From: Pirellulaceae bacterium
GTDB taxonomy: Bacteria > Planctomycetota > Planctomycetia > Pirellulales > Pirellulaceae
Reading direction: 5' to 3'
Assembly (NCBI GenBank): GCA_020846515.1
Contig: JADLDX010000706.1
Span: 1 to 8,039 of the forward strand
Length of the DNA stretch: 8,039 bases
Shown here piece by piece: positions 1 to 6,735 of the stretch (the first letter of the stretch is position 1; each line of letters starts with the position of its first letter). Made by a program: the position numbers and the translations under genes. Below the pieces are notes generated by a model, which worked only from the letters and a program-made list of their open reading frames with translations, was not told the DNA's origin and did not search any database.

Positions 1-1880
1 AATCCAAAAAACATCGTTGCAGCATTGGATGCTTGACTGCCTTCCAACAACGAAAGACCTCCCAGCGTAAACCACGTTTCAATACCGGGAATCTCGGGCA
101 AGATCTTATTAATCTGGTCCACTACCGCTCGCGTGCGTTCAAGTGAAGCGGCATCGGGCAATTGCACGCTGGCAATCAAGTAGCCTTGATCCTCCGTCGG
201 TAAGAATCCGGTAGGCTGTCTGACATACCACCAGTCAGTAAGACCGACCAGGCCGACATAAACGACCAACGACACAGGCGTCAGCTTGATGAACCAACCT
301 GTGACCCACATGTAGAAGCGTTCCAGCCAGGCGAAGCCGGTATTGAACCAGCGCGATAGAAAAAGCTTCTTCTCTTTCGGCGGTCGCAACCAACTGGCAC
401 ACTGGGCAGGTTTCAACGTTAAAGCGTTGACGGCGCTCAAGAAGGCTGTCGCGGCGATGGTGAGTGCGAATTGACTGTAGAGCCGACCAGTAACGCCTGC
501 CAGAAAAATGGTAGGCAAGAACACAGCCATCAGCACGGCCGTAATTCCTAAGATAGGACCAGTGACCTGCGACATGGCTTTGATCGTGGCTTCCCGCGGC
601 TGCATCCCGTTTTCAATATGATGTGCCGCAGCTTCTACGATTACGATGGCGTCATCGACCACGATGCCAATGGCCAGGACCAGACCAAACAGTGTCAAGA
701 TGTTTATTGAAAAGCCGAGCATAGGCATAATAGCAAACGCGCCGATGATGGTGACTGGCACGGTCGTCGCCGGAACCAATACGGCTCGCCAGTCTTGAAG
801 AAAGACCAATATGACCACCAGCACCAGCAAGCCGGCCTCGAGCAGCGTCTTATAAACTTCGTGGATGGCCGAACCGACAAACTTGGTCGTATCAAAGGGT
901 ATGTCGTAACGCATCCCGGCCGGAAACGACTTGCTCAATCGCTCAACAGCGATCCGTACCCGCTCCGCTACGTCTAAGGCGTTGGCATCGGGCAACTGAT
1001 AAATCAGGATACTGGCTGATTCATATCCGGCCCGCTCGGTAAACTGGTCATAGCTTTGGGCTCCCAGTTCCACCCGGGCCACATCGCTCAGGTAAGTCAC
1101 GTCCCCTGATGCAGAGGTCTTGACGATGATTTGTTCGAACTGCTCGGGTTCCGACAATCGCCCCATTGAACTGACTGCATATTGAAAAGCCGACTTGCCG
1201 GCCATCGGTTGTTGCGAAATTTGTCCAGCGGCAACCTGAACGTTTTGAGCGCGCAGGGCAGCGATTAATTCAGTCGTCGTCAAACCTCGCGCATCCAACT
1301 TGGTCGGATCAACCCAAACACGCATCGCATAGGCACCGCTGCCGCTGACGGTGACTTCTCCGACGCCTTCAACACGACTGAGCTCGTCGCGCAATTGCAG
1401 GTTGGCGTAGTTGGACAGGAACAGGCTATCGAACGTTTTGTCGGGACTGGTCAACGAGACTACCAGCAAGATACTGGTGGATTGCTTCTTTACCGTGATA
1501 CCCTGCTGACGAACATCAGCGGGCAACTGGGGTTCAGCCAACGCGACTCGGTTCTCGACCAACACCTGAGCCTTATCCAAATCGGTGCCGACGTTGAAGG
1601 TTATGGTTAGAGAGTATGCACCATTGGCAGACGAAGAACTGGCCATGTACATCATGTCTTCGACGCCATTGACCTGTTGTTCGATTGGGGCGGCAATGGT
1701 ATCGGAGACCACCTGCGCGTTGGCGCCAGGATAGGATGTCGTGACTTGTATCGTCGGTGGGGTGATATTGGGGTAGCGTTCAACCGGCAAAGAAAAGATG
1801 GCCACGACGCCCAGGATCATCGTAACGATGGCGATGACGTTGGCAGCGATGGGACGGTCGATAAAGAAACGTGAGATCAT
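1..1880 (-). CDS. RND multidrug efflux permease, HAE-1/MexF-like (3' end off the left edge)
   Basis: Inner-membrane proton-driven pump subunit of a tripartite efflux system; family members export hydrophobic and amphiphilic drugs from the periplasm. I translated the frame from ATG at 1880 and it stays open to base 1: 626 codons of an expected ~1040-1060, so the C-terminal ~40% is outside. The N terminus MISRFFIDRPIAANV and TM1 (about residues 9-29) are typical. Porter and docking regions follow, then TM2-TM6 with the motif GIVVDDAIVIVE. Asp409 and Asp410 match the proton-relay pair of AcrB (Asp407/408). After the central TM block comes PTGFLPTEDQGY, the start of the second porter half. Many stretches recall Pseudomonas MexF (from memory). 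The ATG overlaps the adaptor stop as ATGA, with GAGGAG 13 nt upstream, so translation is probably coupled. The substrate cannot be read from sequence. Confidence 0.95.
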   Translation of the reverse strand, partial: MISRFFIDRPIAANVIAIVTMILGVVAIFSLPVERYPNITPPTIQVTTSYPGANAQVVSDTIAAPIEQQVNGVEDMMYMASSSSANGAYSLTITFNVGTDLDKAQVLVENRVALAEPQLPADVRQQGITVKKQSTSILLVVSLTSPDKTFDSLFLSNYANLQLRDELSRVEGVGEVTVSGSGAYAMRVWVDPTKLDARGLTTTELIAALRAQNVQVAAGQISQQPMAGKSAFQYAVSSMGRLSEPEQFEQIIVKTSASGDVTYLSDVARVELGAQSYDQFTERAGYESASILIYQLPDANALDVAERVRIAVERLSKSFPAGMRYDIPFDTTKFVGSAIHEVYKTLLEAGLLVLVVILVFLQDWRAVLVPATTVPVTIIGAFAIMPMLGFSINILTLFGLVLAIGIVVDDAIVIVEAAAHHIENGMQPREATIKAMSQVTGPILGITAVLMAVFLPTIFLAGVTGRLYSQFALTIAATAFLSAVNALTLKPAQCASWLRPPKEKKLFLSRWFNTGFAWLERFYMWVTGWFIKLTPVSLVVYVGLVGLTDWWYVRQPTGFLPTEDQGYLIASVQLPDAASLERTRAVVDQINKILPEIPGIETWFTLGGLSLLEGSQASNAATMFFG

Positions 1881-3073
1881 CTTGGTTGTGCCGCTCCTCT
1901 TCCCGACTGGCTGACGGCCGAAGCGTCGGGTGCCGACAGCGGTTTAGGGTTTACAATGCTGCCTGGTCGAGCCTTTTGCAAACCTTTGATCACCACTCGT
2001 TGATCAGCCTTCAGTCCAGAGCGTATAGCGACCTTGTCGCCATGCGTGGCACCAACTTCAACCACCTGCAAGACGACTTTGTTTTCGGCATCGACAACCA
2101 GCACATATCTGCCTTGTTGATTCATGGCCAAAGCTGTCTGCGGGATCAGGAGGGCGTCGTAGGGGCGGGTGAAAGGTACTTGCACGCGGGCAAACAATCC
2201 GGGCAATAACGCGCCATCGGGATTGTCGAAGCGACCTCGAATGGCGATGTTCCCTGTGCCTGCGTCGGTCGCGTTGTCCACGAAGTCGATGACACCCGGG
2301 TGGGGATAACCACTTTCGTTGGATAGACCCAGGGCGACTTTTATCTGCGTATCGCGAGCGCTGTCCACCTGCGACTCACGCACGCGCGATCGGTAATCGA
2401 GGGCCGAGCTTTCGTCGACGTCGAAGTAGGCGAAAATCGGATCCATAGAGACGACGCTGGTCAGCACCGTCATATCGGCCACCACCAAGTTTCCAGGTGT
2501 CACCAGCGCACGGCTGGTTCTACCGGCGATGGGAGAGCGAATCTCCGTGTACTCCAGGTCCAACTTGGCGCGCGCCACCGCCGCTTCGAGTGCCACAAAT
2601 TGCGCTCTACCGCTGATCGAGTTGGCGATGGCCAAATCTAACTCGGCTTGACTGATGGCATGGTTCGTGATGAGCTGCCGAGCGCGTTTCAGGTCGAGTT
2701 CAACGCGATCGACTTGGGCCTGTTGGGCAGCCAGATTCGCTTCGGCTTGTCGAATGGTTTCTTGAAACGGGCGAGGATCAATGCGAAAGAGTCGATCTCC
2801 CTTGGCCACTTCTGAGCCTTCACGGAAGTCGATGCTTTCGAGATATCCACCGACGCGCGCCCGCAGTTCGACCGATTCGGGCGCTTCTGTCCGCCCCGTG
2901 TATTCGCGATAGTCTACGACTGGTTGAATATCAGGCGTGGCCACCGTCACGTCGGGCGGTGGCGGTTCCTCAGGTTTCATCCGCTGGACTGGCTGGCAAG
3001 CAACCAGTGGCGAGAGCGTTATGATGGCGATAAGAAATCGTTTGTATGCCAACGTAATCGAAGAGTGGCCCAC
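1877..3073 (-). CDS. RND efflux periplasmic adaptor lipoprotein (AcrA/MexE family)
   Basis: Membrane fusion protein that links the adjacent RND permease to an outer-membrane channel. From GTG at 3073 it has 398 residues, normal for the family. A signal peptide ends in lipobox LVAC with Cys26 as the likely lipidated residue, followed by a Pro/Glu-rich linker. Next come the first lipoyl half-motif (ARVGGYLESI, about 72-81), an Ala/Gln/Leu-rich alpha-hairpin coiled coil (about 104-171), the second lipoyl half (SPIAGR, about 180-185), a beta-barrel (about 206-301) and a membrane-proximal domain. The frame also opens at TTG 3100, giving 407 residues. I prefer GTG 3073 because GAGG lies 8 nt upstream, whereas TTG 3100 has no Shine-Dalgarno sequence. 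TTG 3052 would give the shortest signal peptide but also lacks one. The stop overlaps the permease start by 4 bases, so the two form an operon. Confidence 0.95.
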   Translation of the reverse strand: MGHSSITLAYKRFLIAIITLSPLVACQPVQRMKPEEPPPPDVTVATPDIQPVVDYREYTGRTEAPESVELRARVGGYLESIDFREGSEVAKGDRLFRIDPRPFQETIRQAEANLAAQQAQVDRVELDLKRARQLITNHAISQAELDLAIANSISGRAQFVALEAAVARAKLDLEYTEIRSPIAGRTSRALVTPGNLVVADMTVLTSVVSMDPIFAYFDVDESSALDYRSRVRESQVDSARDTQIKVALGLSNESGYPHPGVIDFVDNATDAGTGNIAIRGRFDNPDGALLPGLFARVQVPFTRPYDALLIPQTALAMNQQGRYVLVVDAENKVVLQVVEVGATHGDKVAIRSGLKADQRVVIKGLQKARPGSIVNPKPLSAPDASAVSQSGRGAAQPR

Positions 3074-3081
3074 TGTTGAAT

Positions 3082-3085
3082 CCTC
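3082..3085 (-). promoter_or_regulatory. Ribosome binding site deciding the GTG start of the efflux adaptor
   Basis: The minus strand reads GAGG, then 8 nt, then GTG at 3073-3071. The longer TTG start at 3100 and the shorter TTG at 3052 have no comparable purine-rich sequence. This favours GTG and removes nine residues ahead of the lipoprotein signal peptide. Confidence 0.6.
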
Positions 3086-3147
3086 GCAGGGTTTTACCAA
3101 ACGAAGTCAACTTTAGTAGCAATTGGCGCGCCACTGTTTAGATATGC

Positions 3148-3180
3148 AGGCCGGAACACCGCTGGCGCATGTTCCGGCCT
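3148..3180. repeat. Perfect 11-bp inverted repeat (hairpin) between adaptor and peptidase genes
   Basis: Left arm AGGCCGGAACA (3148-3158), 11-nt loop, right arm TGTTCCGGCCT (3170-3180). The arms are exact complements and GC-rich. Neither strand has a T-run after the stem, so it is not a classical intrinsic terminator. It lies 75 bp upstream of the adaptor GTG and about 130 bp downstream of the peptidase stop. It could be an RNA 3'-end stabiliser, a protein site or a member of a repeat family. Confidence 0.7.
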
Positions 3181-3199
3181 ATGTGGCTACTTAGATATT

Positions 3200-3264
3200 A
3201 GCCGTATTGGCGTTAGCCACGGTTTTCGCTGAAAAAAACTGGGGCCAACGCCCAGCGGCTGATT
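3200..3264. repeat. Diverged inverted-repeat element of the same type as the 5406-5544 cluster
   Basis: The left arm (about 3200-3226) has AGCCG, GGCGTTAGCC and GGTTTT. The right arm (about 3236-3260) has CAACGCC and AGCGGCT. They form an imperfect inverted repeat around an A-rich centre. The layout (AGCCG, GGCGYTAGCC, CGGTTTT, then the reverse ending CGGCTGAT) matches the cleaner copies upstream of mqnE. The resemblance was judged by eye. Confidence 0.6.
3232..3255 (-). terminator. Probable intrinsic terminator of the M28 peptidase gene
   Basis: Read on the minus strand, a short GC stem (CTGGG, loop, CCCAG; a sixth C-G pair if one base bulges) is followed at once by seven T residues. It begins about 50 nt after the peptidase stop. 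It is formed by one arm and the A-rich centre of the inverted repeat at 3200-3264, so the repeat seems to double as terminator. The stem is short, so efficiency may be moderate. Confidence 0.55.
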
Positions 3265-3306
3265 CAAAGTGGCGCTGTCCAACTAGGCAACTACTTGACT
3301 GTGGAG

Positions 3307-5100
3307 CTACTTGGCGATGATGACTTCACCGTCTAAAGGTTTCCGGAGCAGCTTTTCATCGCGCATGGCGGCTTGATAGACGAACGTCGCCATTATGATC
3401 GAAGCCTGCTTCACATCGTCGGCTTGAATGCGTTCAAACACATCCATGCTGGAGTGGTGCGTTCGAGTATCGTACTCGAGCGGATCTTGAATGAACTGAA
3501 ACCCCGGCAAGCCGATGGCGTCGAATGACAAGTGGTCGGTGCCGCCGGTATTGGCATTGGTCAAGGTTGACGCGCCCATGTCGCCAAAGGGCGCTAACCA
3601 TGTTCGAAACATCGATCGAAGTTGCTCGTTGCCTTGCATGTGCAAACCGCGAATCTTACCGGTTCCATTATCTAGGTTAAAGTAAGCAGATAGTTTTTCG
3701 TGGTCCGGTTTAAGTTCGTATTTGGTCTTGGGACGCTCGCCCTGTCCGGTCTGACCAGCTTCGGTGACCGTACGCCCAAAGTGCTGGGTGACGTACGCCT
3801 TAGATCCCAACAGGCCCTGTTCTTCACCGGTCCATAGAGCGATGCGGACGGTGCGACGAGGTTGTGCACCGATGGACTTCAATATACGCACGGCTTCCAT
3901 AGCCACGCCGCATCCAACAGCGTTATCGGTCGCACCGGTGCCCGAGTGCCAAGAATCAAAATGGGCACCTAACATGACGATTTCGTCCTTCAAATCGGAG
4001 CCAGGGATTTCGGCCACGATGTTGAAGCAGTTCTGATCATCGTTGTAAAAGCGACTGGCAATATCGATCTCGACTTTGGGGTGCGCTTCCTTTTGCACCA
4101 TGCGGACCAGTCGATTGTAGTGTTCGGCGGCCAAGACAACTTGAGGCAGAATTTCGCTTTCATCAGTGGCCCACGGACGCGGTCCGCGACTGAACGGCGT
4201 ATCCGCACCGCGGCCTTGGTCGGCTTTGCGAGGCATCGTGACCGACGCGACAAATACTGTGCCACCGTCACCGCGGCCCGGTTCCAACACGACCGCCGCG
4301 CCTTCATCGTAGGCCAACTGCCATTTGTCTGATTGCAGTTGCATGCTCCCGCGCGATTGCTCCGCCATGCGACGCGATTCGGTGGCCGCCGCTGGCCCTT
4401 GCCCGTCACCCGCTGGCGGCGCTGAGGTAGATGTGGGAGGCGGTGTCGATTGAGCAGTAGTCGCTGCTCCTGTGCCAGGTGCAGCGGTTGCGGAACTCGA
4501 GCCACTGCTAGTGCGACGGCGACGAGATGCGCCGTCGGAGTTGGCCAATTCCAGTAGCTCGAGATCTGTCTTGCGAGCTGCAGGGGGCTCGAACAACGCC
4601 TTTATCTCACGTGGTGGGCTGATCAGGACGATCGCGCGATGCAACTTGCCGCGATACTTTTCCAAGTCCGCTGGCTTTTCTACGTCCAGGTAGATCGGCT
4701 CACCGCGAACGACCTTCGGGGTGCTCGGGGACCAGGCTTTGGGATAGCCGATGAGGCTAGAGAAGGTCGGCTCGACCAGGTTGGCCGAAAAGCCTTCGAG
4801 CGTCCAACCGCGTCCGAACGGCCCCCAGGGCTCCAATTGCGCCCCGACTAACCCCCAATGAGTTAACTTGTCTTTCGTCCACTCCCCTGCGCGTTTGGTG
4901 ATCGGCGAGCCGGTCAGACGTGGACCATGCACATCGGTTAAAAAACTGATGGTCTCCATAACTTGGGACCGATTCAGGCCCTCGTCTTTGATCTTGTCGA
5001 TCACGGCCGAATCAATTCTCTCGGGTGCTTGCCCAAGTGTTGGCGTAGTAAGGCTTGTCGACACCATGACCGAAATCAGCAACCACCCACAGCAGCGCAT
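3307..5100 (-). CDS. Secreted zinc metallopeptidase, family M28 (plasma glutamate carboxypeptidase-like)
   Basis: Predicted exported exopeptidase cleaving amino acids or dipeptides from peptides, using two zinc ions. It has 597 residues. A Sec signal peptide fits residues 1-24 (hydrophobic core LLISVMVSTSL, cut near LGQ/A). Residues about 130-185 plus 255-330 resemble a protease-associated domain. The M28 catalytic domain (about 360-580) shows His380 and Asp382 (GAHFDSW), Asp392 (ATDNA), catalytic Glu426 with ligand Glu427 (TGEEQG), Asp477 (NLDNGTG) and His549 (HHSSMD), so it should be active. The HFDSW spacing resembles carboxypeptidase Q more than leucine aminopeptidases. A low-complexity stretch (about 189-253) rich in Ser, Thr, Pro, Ala and Arg interrupts the N-terminal part. 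The ATG at 5100 has a weak AGGG 7 nt upstream. The gene stands alone, divergent from mqnE; substrate unknown. Confidence 0.92.
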   Translation of the reverse strand: MRCCGWLLISVMVSTSLTTPTLGQAPERIDSAVIDKIKDEGLNRSQVMETISFLTDVHGPRLTGSPITKRAGEWTKDKLTHWGLVGAQLEPWGPFGRGWTLEGFSANLVEPTFSSLIGYPKAWSPSTPKVVRGEPIYLDVEKPADLEKYRGKLHRAIVLISPPREIKALFEPPAARKTDLELLELANSDGASRRRRTSSGSSSATAAPGTGAATTAQSTPPPTSTSAPPAGDGQGPAAATESRRMAEQSRGSMQLQSDKWQLAYDEGAAVVLEPGRGDGGTVFVASVTMPRKADQGRGADTPFSRGPRPWATDESEILPQVVLAAEHYNRLVRMVQKEAHPKVEIDIASRFYNDDQNCFNIVAEIPGSDLKDEIVMLGAHFDSWHSGTGATDNAVGCGVAMEAVRILKSIGAQPRRTVRIALWTGEEQGLLGSKAYVTQHFGRTVTEAGQTGQGERPKTKYELKPDHEKLSAYFNLDNGTGKIRGLHMQGNEQLRSMFRTWLAPFGDMGASTLTNANTGGTDHLSFDAIGLPGFQFIQDPLEYDTRTHHSSMDVFERIQADDVKQASIIMATFVYQAAMRDEKLLRKPLDGEVIIAK

Positions 5101-5405
5101 AACGCAACCCTTTTACAAATGATTTTCGAACGAGAGCTCGACAAGAATGCAACCGCAAATTCCCGCGGTTCGCAGGGGTTGGCAGTATTATGTGCAGCAC
5201 CACAAGGCTCGTCGACACGTCCCCTTGGGGAACGAAGCACATTGGGCGTGAAAAATGCCAAGGGAAAATTGGATCTTCAGTCGTCGCCAGGTCCACTTGC
5301 CAAGATTTTGCCCCCCTGGTTAACTCACGCCGTGTTGTTTCGGTTCAATTCTGCATGGAAGTGTGCGGTTCTCGGGAACCAAAGATGCCTGTACGATGAT
5401 TGCGT
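5101..5405. other. Divergent intergenic region without recognisable gene
   Basis: This lies between the start of the M28 peptidase and the repeat cluster upstream of mqnE. Short open frames exist on both strands but none has family resemblance, a good ribosome site or plausible composition. Two small hairpins are visible: AACCGC/GCGGTT at 5151-5170, extended by TGC/GCA across a bulge to 5148-5174, and GGTTC-TCGG-GAACC at 5367-5380. The peptidase promoter must lie here, but I see no convincing -35/-10 pair. Confidence 0.5.
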
Positions 5406-5544
5406 CTGATCAGCCGCAGGGCGCTAGCCCACGGGTTTCGGCTGTTGGCCTAAAACCGGACGCTAGCGCGTTCCGGCTGATTGGCTGAACCGGACGTAGC
5501 GCTTGTGGCTGATCAGCCGCAGGGCGCTAGCCCACGGTTTTCGG
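5406..5544. repeat. Cluster of four ~29-bp palindromic repeat units upstream of mqnE
   Basis: Two 36-bp direct copies (5406-5441 and 5509-5544) differ at one position. Between them are two units in the opposite orientation: 5452-5480, and a degraded one at about 5488-5512 that has lost a base in its core. Aligned to one strand, all share AAACCG at one end, a centre with TAGCGC and GGCTGA at the other end. Units 5410-5438 and 5452-5480 are reverse complements at 22 of 29 positions, so the pair can fold into a long hairpin. The last two units join in a 12-bp perfect palindrome, GGCTGATCAGCC (5507-5518). This layout resembles REP/BIME-type interspersed repeats; no transposase is present. Confidence 0.85.
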
Positions 5545-5581
5545 ACCATATAACGCTGCTGACACGATCTGCGAGACGAAG

Positions 5582-6709
5582 ATGATTGCTACTGAAGTGA
5601 AAACGCGATTTGCCGAAATCCAGGAAAAGGTGTTGACTGGTCAACGACTGACCAAAGACGACGGATTGGTTCTGTTTGACCCGCGTACACCTTTAGCAGA
5701 GGTTGGGCGGTTGGCCAACCTGGTTCGCGAACGTCTGCATGGCAACGTGGCCTACTACAACATCAACACGCATCTCAACCCGACCAACGTTTGCGTATAT
5801 CGCTGTCGCTTTTGTGCTTTCCGCGCCGATCTGCGGGATCCGAAAGGCTACGCGATGAGCGACGAACAGATCTTGGCTCGCGGTCGCGAAGCGGTGGACA
5901 ACGGCTGTACCGAAATGCATATTGTGGGTGGCCTGCACCACAAGAAGCCTTATGAATGGTATCGCGGTATTCTTAGTCAACTTAGCGAGGCCTATCCAAC
6001 CATTCACCTCAAGGCCTGGACGCCCGTTGAAATCAATTGGTTCGAGTTTCTGACCAAGAAGAGCACCCGCGAAATTCTTGAAGACTTGCGTGAGGCAGGT
6101 CTAGGCAGTTTGCCCGGCGGTGGGGCTGAGATCTTCCACCCCGAAATTCGTGATCAGATTTGCGAACACAAAGCCAATGCGCACCAGTGGTTGGAAGTGC
6201 ACCGCACAGCGCACCAGTTGGGACTGCGCAGCAACTGCACGATGCTCTATGGGCATTTGGAGAATGCTTATCATCGCATCGATCACCTCATGCGTTTACG
6301 TGACTTGCAGGATGAAACGGGCGGCTTTCAGACCTTCATCCCGCTGGCATTTCACCCGGACAACACCAAGTTGGACCATATTACCAAGCCATCCGGATTG
6401 GTTGACTTGCGCGTGTTGGCTGTCAGCCGGCTGATGCTGGACAACGTGCAGCATGTGAAAGCCTATTGGATCATGTTGGGTATCGAGACAGCTCAATTGG
6501 CGCTTAGTTACGGGGCCGATGACATCGACGGTACGGTTCGGCATGAATTGATCTATCACGATGCCGGCGCCACCACGCCGGAGATGTTGTCTGTGCAGCG
6601 GATTCGCGAGTTGATCGTTGAAGCCGGACGTGATCCCGTCGAACGCGATACGCTCTATCATCGCATCGAGCGTGATCCCCATGACTTAACCAAGTGGTCG
6701 ATCAAGTAG
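5582..6709 (+). CDS. mqnE: Aminodeoxyfutalosine synthase (radical SAM)
   Basis: Cytoplasmic radical SAM enzyme of the futalosine route to menaquinone. The family joins 3-[(1-carboxyvinyl)oxy]benzoate to the adenosyl radical of SAM, giving aminofutalosine and CO2. The 375-residue length is normal. The cluster-binding motif CVYRCRFC gives Cys71, Cys75 and Cys78 for the 4Fe-4S cluster. Further MqnE signatures are VGGLHHKKPYEWY, LPGGGAEIF, TMLYGHLE, LQDETGGFQTFIPLAFHP, LMLDNVQHVKAYWIM and GADDIDGTV. The FCAFRAD context and GLHHKKP/LPGGGAEIF set it apart from the related MqnC. ATG 5582 has only a weak purine stretch upstream. A TATAAC at 5549-5554 could be a -10 box but has no clear -35. No other mqn gene is in the window, so this gene appears unlinked. 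Convergent with the next gene across 26 bp. Confidence 0.95.
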   Translation: MIATEVKTRFAEIQEKVLTGQRLTKDDGLVLFDPRTPLAEVGRLANLVRERLHGNVAYYNINTHLNPTNVCVYRCRFCAFRADLRDPKGYAMSDEQILARGREAVDNGCTEMHIVGGLHHKKPYEWYRGILSQLSEAYPTIHLKAWTPVEINWFEFLTKKSTREILEDLREAGLGSLPGGGAEIFHPEIRDQICEHKANAHQWLEVHRTAHQLGLRSNCTMLYGHLENAYHRIDHLMRLRDLQDETGGFQTFIPLAFHPDNTKLDHITKPSGLVDLRVLAVSRLMLDNVQHVKAYWIMLGIETAQLALSYGADDIDGTVRHELIYHDAGATTPEMLSVQRIRELIVEAGRDPVERDTLYHRIERDPHDLTKWSIK

Positions 6710-6735
6710 GCACAACCTCTTGCCATATTTCGCTA

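Noticed and set aside
3125..3132. GGCGCGCC palindrome upstream of the adaptor gene
   Set aside because: An 8-bp palindrome alone is expected by chance at this base composition and has no second copy nearby.
3990..4505. 171-residue open frame on the minus strand inside the M28 gene
   Set aside because: It lies in another frame of a well-supported gene, is rich in Arg/Pro/Ser as expected of a shadow frame, and has no recognisable domain.
4963..5409. 148-residue plus-strand open frame across the M28 start and the spacer
   Set aside because: It overlaps the conserved N terminus of the peptidase antisense, has no good ribosome site and no family resemblance.
5406..5544. CRISPR array
   Set aside because: The units are inverted as well as direct, spacing is irregular, there are only two near-identical copies, and no cas gene is present.
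5549..5554. TATAAC as a -10 box for mqnE
   Set aside because: No acceptable -35 hexamer lies 16-18 bp upstream and the A/T content around it is not distinctive, so it is not listed as a promoter.
6296..6682. 128-residue minus-strand frame inside mqnE
   Set aside because: It is antisense to conserved MqnE motifs and its composition fits a shadow frame.
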